Origin: an uncultured Eubacteriales bacterium
GTDB lineage: Bacteria; Bacillota; Clostridia; Lachnospirales; Cellulosilyticaceae
Length of the DNA stretch: 64,000 nt
NCBI GenBank assembly: GCA_900551325.1
Contig: URVM01000013.1
Coordinates: forward strand, 24,452 to 88,451
Reading direction: 5' to 3'
Every line of letters starts with the position of its first letter. Positions within the stretch are counted from its first letter, which is position 1. A program made the translations under genes and the position numbers. Below the pieces are notes generated by a model. It was not told the DNA's origin and searched no databases. It was given only the letters and a program-made list of their open reading frames with translations. Positions 61,301 through 64,000 of this stretch are shown here, piece after piece.

Positions 61301-63441
61301 TTACGGGCCAACTTTCAGGCTTACCGGATTTTGAGACAGAACGTCCTGAAGTACGTAATCAAATTATAGATTGGCAAGTAGCATGGGTAGATGAAATTGG
61401 TAAAACTGCTAAGGGCAATACTATTGATTACTTCCGTGTAGATACTGTTAAACACGTAGAAGATGATACATGGATGGCCTTTAAAAATGAACTCACTAAG
61501 GTAAAACCAGACTTTAAACTTATCGGTGAAGCATGGGGAGCAAGTGTAGACAATGATTTAGGTTACTTAAATTCAGGTATGATGGATGCAGTTTTAAACT
61601 TTAACTTTAAATCCATAGCTAAGCAATTTGTAGAAGGTCATTTAGAAGAAGCCAATAGACAGTTAGAAAAGCAAGAGAAATCTATAAGTAATGTAGCTAC
61701 AGTAGGCAACTTCTTAAGTAGTCATGATGAAGACGGCTTCTTAAAAACATTAGGGGGCAATGAGGATTTATTTAAAGTGGCAGTATCTCTTCAAGCAACT
61801 GCAAAAGGTCAACCAGTTATTTATTATGGTGAAGAACTAGGTTATAGTGGTGCAAATAATTATCCTCAATATGACAATAGACCAGACATAGATTGGACTC
61901 GGGTAAAAACCAATGAAAATCTTCTTAAACATTACCAAAAGGTATTTAATTTTAGAAATCAATACGCTGAGATTTTTGCAAAAGGTATAAGAAACACCAT
62001 AGGTGGCAGTGATTTAGAAGGTTACTTAGCTTTTTCAAAAAGTTATAAAGAGAAAGATGTAGTAGTGGTTTTAAATACGAAAGCTGCACAAAGTTGTACG
62101 TTACAAGTACCATTTAAGCCACTTAGTAAGGTAATAGATGCCTATAGTGGAAAAACCTATACAGTAAGTAATTTAGCAACAGTAACTCTAGATTTACCAG
62201 ATGTAGGAGAAGGAGGAACTGTTCTACTTGTACAAGAAGAGGATGAAGAACAACCAGAAGAACCGGAACACCCGGGTAATTCAGATAATAGTTCAAGTAA
62301 TTCTACAGGAAATACAAATACTCAAAAAGATATAGAAATCACAAAGCAAAAAATTGAACAACTACTTAAAGAAATGGATAAAGGGCAAAATACCCTTTCT
62401 ATGAAAGTTAAAGAACAAGCCATTCTAACAGTAGAAGCTTATAGAAAATTACAAGAAATTAAGAATGACTTAGAACTTAATTTTGGAAAAGTAAGTATAA
62501 GGATAGGGACACATACTTTAAGTGATGAGGCTTTAAAGGATGTAAGTAAAATAATAATCTCCCTTGAAGAGATGAAGGATAAAACCAATGAGCAAGTACA
62601 AGGAGACAGCTTCCTAGCACTTAGTAAGCCTTTTAAAGTGGTTATACAGACAGTAGATCAAAAAGGTAAGAAGAAGACACTAGATAAGGTAGAAGAAAAG
62701 CTATTGATTCAAGTTGAGTTACCTTCTAAAGAGATACCAGAAGGACTAGATACAAGAAAGATAGCAGCTTATGAAGCTTTAAATGGTGAGGAACAAATAA
62801 ACAACTTAGAAGAACTTTATAGAGGAGGTTTTTATAAAGAAGGTACATTTAAGTTTGAGATGAAGGAACTTGAAACCTACTATATAGGAGCAATGATTAA
62901 ACATTTTGAAGATATATCAGAAACTCATTGGGCTAAAGAAGCCATAGAAGTTTTAGCAAGTAGGTTTATTGTAAAGGGGATGACAGATAAGGTATTTATG
63001 CCTAAAGATAGGGTGACAAATGCCGAATTTGCAGTCTTGCTAGGACGTATGTTACAACTAGAAGTAAGTAATGAGAGCTGGTATGAGGGATATGTGAATA
63101 CCTTAGTGGATGAGGATATTATGAGTGCAGACCAATCTTTAAGGCCACATGAGGACATTACAAGAGAAGAAATGGCTTATATGCTAGGAAATGCCTATGC
63201 TTATAAGAAACAACTAAGTGTTGAAATGTTCAAACAGGAAAATGAACAGGCTAACAAGCTACTTACTCAGTTTAAAGATGAAGCACAAATATCCGAGTGG
63301 ACTAAATCAGCAGTAGAGCTTAGCACACAGTTAGGTTTTATCAAAGGTTATGAAGATGGTAGCTTCTTACCACAACAAACAGCTACAAGAGCAGATGCAG
63401 CACAAATGGTTATAAGATTTTTAGATACCTTTTATGAATAA
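55399..63441 (+). CDS. Giant SLH-anchored amylopullulanase with two GH13 domains
   Basis: About 2,680 residues, exported. By nucleotide: signal peptide 55399-55490; glucodextranase-C-like domain 55510-56110; AMPK/CBM48-like 56160-56420; CBM41 56730-57030; CBM48 57350-57620. Type I pullulanase GH13 follows, 57730-59340: FNWGYDPQNYNVPEGSY, FRFDLMG nucleophile, GEPW, TAHDN. Then two Big_2 domains 59380-59870 and a second CBM41 59880-60170. An alpha-amylase GH13 spans 60800-62240: DVVINHAG, DYFRVDTVKH, GEAWG, SSHDEDG. An acidic/Ser linker and three SLH repeats (62900-63438) end it. It cleaves alpha-1,6 and alpha-1,4 bonds at the cell surface. TTG 55399 has GAGAGGGG 9 nt upstream; in-frame ATG 55372 and TTG 55324 are alternatives. 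Confidence 0.93.
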   Translation: MKNCQKKIAWLLTICLILGMVVGNGYDINVLAREPRVATVDVNIDGESGEWERLVQDGVAKKVGEGSTHSFGNVTTTAGALYLATDGTDLYYYVEAQVPNWGDWGMILDLALYVEGQGDGVEAAPWERGYTFITEKKPQYHLLIQNKGENEVAQAILLGNGKSIDVKQGTKADINKGYEGKVSLKALGITEDTNLYAMAVITGSSGGNTAFNVIPESSRNELAEDYTANPPKQLGEYGKDFSIIVDSTSVLPDPEYISPEVDGNQVTFRYYDAKNTEPVRVAGDFNGWPDSKDILVTNDEGIGELTLTLTPGRHEYKFIVGANGWIQDPKNLPTSGDNSIVIVSGLSVEGAPVGIQKGKPIALPTIGTVFDMSGIKHEKVPVVYDVVPVEGLENDQIILTDNEGLTQVEIKEDYPLTTVKLKAVATVNEKEYIREVTLKVENTLYTYTINYLRLAADYEGWNLWLWADGQGGIGKTFDKNIDFEIKDDSMSGKRNYTFKQTTYQVAQPKLNFITRQKVGDNEWAKQDKDRSVQVPQGEMTEEVWIVDGDEKVYTDYNDIDLAKKVKSAFADSGTEVLITVNKPLSDLINPYIVDGVGKKETVRALRQSDTTYTLELSTPIEPNVFYEVGADGVKPAPVIMRGVLDDYYYDGDDLGLSYSQDESTFKVWAPTAKSVKLYLYEDAGTYNGETEIVEDHSKGEAHTMDKGAQGIWQTTIKENLDGQYYMYQVTLPDGTVNYALDPYARATSTNGGRTAIIDLSSTNPSGWSEDERPPMVSLADTILYELHVRDFSVDKEVPFKNPGKFKAFTEEGLTTPQGNKAGIDHLEELGVTHIHLLPVYDFAEVDESKVDDESYTGRKFNWGYDPQNYNVPEGSYATDTTNPATRIKEFKEMVAALHKHNLRVVMDVVYNHTFSIEEGPFNKIVPGYYYRTTDEGNYSNGSGCGNEVASQRPMVRKYIKDSVKYWASEYNIDGFRFDLMGLIDTTTMTQITQEVRNEIDPTILIYGEPWTASSTPLPQNQQTLKGSQKDKEFAVFNDEIRGAIKGGSDDASKGFATGGVGQEQGIVEGIQGAIHTIASQPTEVISYVTAHDNLNLWDKIITTQGLTKEEGFLKMNNGVLENGGSVEEAVSKATIHQGIEPGKVLENETVKRSLLANGIILTSQGIPFLHAGDEMLRSKYGDHNSYRSPDAINQIRWEWKDEFEPVMDYYKGLINLRKQHPAFRMEEDSQVEKGLQILTQEDNVVAFRLKDYANGDKWKNIVIIYNGNTSAKKVALPHVADWKVVVDHKGAGVEVLSTLSQASSVSVEPLSMMVLYDHEDSYESIPTTLEVSTTKLGLPIGGKATVKATVKDQKGAIMSNAPITWEVEDESIIAVNKGNLIAHKEGKTFLHVRSGALEKTVELIVVPKLIPTKVSITSDKDFVYEGLSIQLEAKVEDQFGQIMLGSGVTWSTNTPDLIKVEKGGKVIGLKEGMATVTATIGEATTSLQLPVRSYERRYVVLEYNRPDGNYTDWDVWVWNTGVKDDQIEFTADRDGKKVAYIEVGPSTNRIGFIIRKGNWVEKDVEEDRFITLQEDQIITKVQLESKEKAFKILAPSTMPVIHPTELTIDFNYRDNKLFKEGRMNTLKQVQVEINNELYNMAYNEAEERFEFKYEGLEEKAYAYCYHVTYADGTTKIYNDPYNSKQVDGKSIISYEKLDFNVEASAYPYTIDYTQNSVITLGVEGDTDQLMSMEIDLTSIGGSKIEVDKDLMAVTIGVDQETTLGEKTLPIILKDKMNNIYNSEVKLEVKERIRKGKDDFDWDEAVIYFMLTDRFNNGNTNNDDPYGLGYDKQDPGTYHGGDFKGVTDKLDYLKALGINTIWVSPVVENIAYDVRYDQTPYQNSYYAYHGYWAKNFEKLNPHFGTVQEFHTLIDEAHARGMKIMVDVVINHAGYGMDKAIDNPPEGYPTDEERQKFEGMLRTGQSLDEVTGQLSGLPDFETERPEVRNQIIDWQVAWVDEIGKTAKGNTIDYFRVDTVKHVEDDTWMAFKNELTKVKPDFKLIGEAWGASVDNDLGYLNSGMMDAVLNFNFKSIAKQFVEGHLEEANRQLEKQEKSISNVATVGNFLSSHDEDGFLKTLGGNEDLFKVAVSLQATAKGQPVIYYGEELGYSGANNYPQYDNRPDIDWTRVKTNENLLKHYQKVFNFRNQYAEIFAKGIRNTIGGSDLEGYLAFSKSYKEKDVVVVLNTKAAQSCTLQVPFKPLSKVIDAYSGKTYTVSNLATVTLDLPDVGEGGTVLLVQEEDEEQPEEPEHPGNSDNSSSNSTGNTNTQKDIEITKQKIEQLLKEMDKGQNTLSMKVKEQAILTVEAYRKLQEIKNDLELNFGKVSIRIGTHTLSDEALKDVSKIIISLEEMKDKTNEQVQGDSFLALSKPFKVVIQTVDQKGKKKTLDKVEEKLLIQVELPSKEIPEGLDTRKIAAYEALNGEEQINNLEELYRGGFYKEGTFKFEMKELETYYIGAMIKHFEDISETHWAKEAIEVLASRFIVKGMTDKVFMPKDRVTNAEFAVLLGRMLQLEVSNESWYEGYVNTLVDEDIMSADQSLRPHEDITREEMAYMLGNAYAYKKQLSVEMFKQENEQANKLLTQFKDEAQISEWTKSAVELSTQLGFIKGYEDGSFLPQQTATRADAAQMVIRFLDTFYE

Positions 63442-63499
63442 GATTAATGAAAAAGAGGATTTTGACTCATACTAGTATAAAAAAGTATGAGGTGATAGC

Positions 63500-64000
<501 letters not shown>

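Overview
The window is AT-rich, with short intergenic gaps, strong AGGAGG-type ribosome binding sites, frequent TTG and GTG starts and many perfect-stem intrinsic terminators. Gene content is that of an anaerobic, fermentative Gram-positive bacterium of the class Clostridia: [FeFe]-hydrogenase maturases HydG and HydF, SLH-anchored surface proteins, an S-layer-type amylopullulanase, a bile-acid-type 7alpha-hydroxysteroid dehydrogenase homologue and a sucrose PTS operon. A gut or plant-fibre Lachnospirales/Cellulosilyticum-like host is my guess; no 16S rRNA is present to confirm it. I saw no tRNA, rRNA, CRISPR array, prophage or intact insertion sequence.

Layout. 1-7712: end of a TPR protein, a DMT permease, an S66 LD-carboxypeptidase, a BFD-like [2Fe-2S] protein, a MATE exporter, a flavodoxin-ferredoxin fusion and a membrane GGDEF-EAL protein. 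7939-14849: the most unusual block. A perfect consensus promoter drives a MalK-type ABC importer whose last permease is translationally coupled to a UbiA/MenA-like prenyltransferase. A substrate-binding-fold protein without signal peptide, a 2[4Fe-4S] ferredoxin and a NapH/NosR-like Fe-S membrane protein follow. 14952-23398: an FMN-type NimA/PNPOx protein, a DnaQ-BRCT exonuclease, envelope proteins, an acetate transporter, an OmpR/histidine kinase pair, a CarD regulator and an M23 peptidase. A decayed copy of the C-terminus of the NapH-like gene lies directly behind the kinase.

23443-33942: an unrecognised 430-residue protein, a candidate minus-strand small RNA with C-rich loops (24841-25014), a P-loop kinase, a PrsW protease, a BlaI/M56 pair with palindromic operators, an MBL-fold lipoprotein, an SLH-bearing DD-carboxypeptidase, Bcp and YaaA. 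34048-36278: tandem Rrf2 regulators and metY (sulfur assimilation). 36452-42180: LacI regulator and sucrose operon (PTS IIBC, GH32, RDD protein, fructokinase). 42867-48087: phosphoglucomutase, 7alpha-HSDH-like SDR, 2H RNA ligase, and the PadR-DUF1700-DUF4097 envelope operon.

48178-51373: TM1266-type regulator, hydG and hydF behind a leader that looks like an attenuator. 51482-54513: purA, a cyclase-family hydrolase and a GNAT enzyme. 54631-63441: a YiiX-like permuted papain-fold protein and a giant secreted, SLH-anchored enzyme carrying both a type I pullulanase and an alpha-amylase domain. The window ends in a (GTAA)15 tetranucleotide array. Functionally the window links extracellular starch and sucrose use (amylopullulanase, PTS, phosphoglucomutase) to hydrogen-producing fermentation (HydG/HydF) and envelope maintenance.
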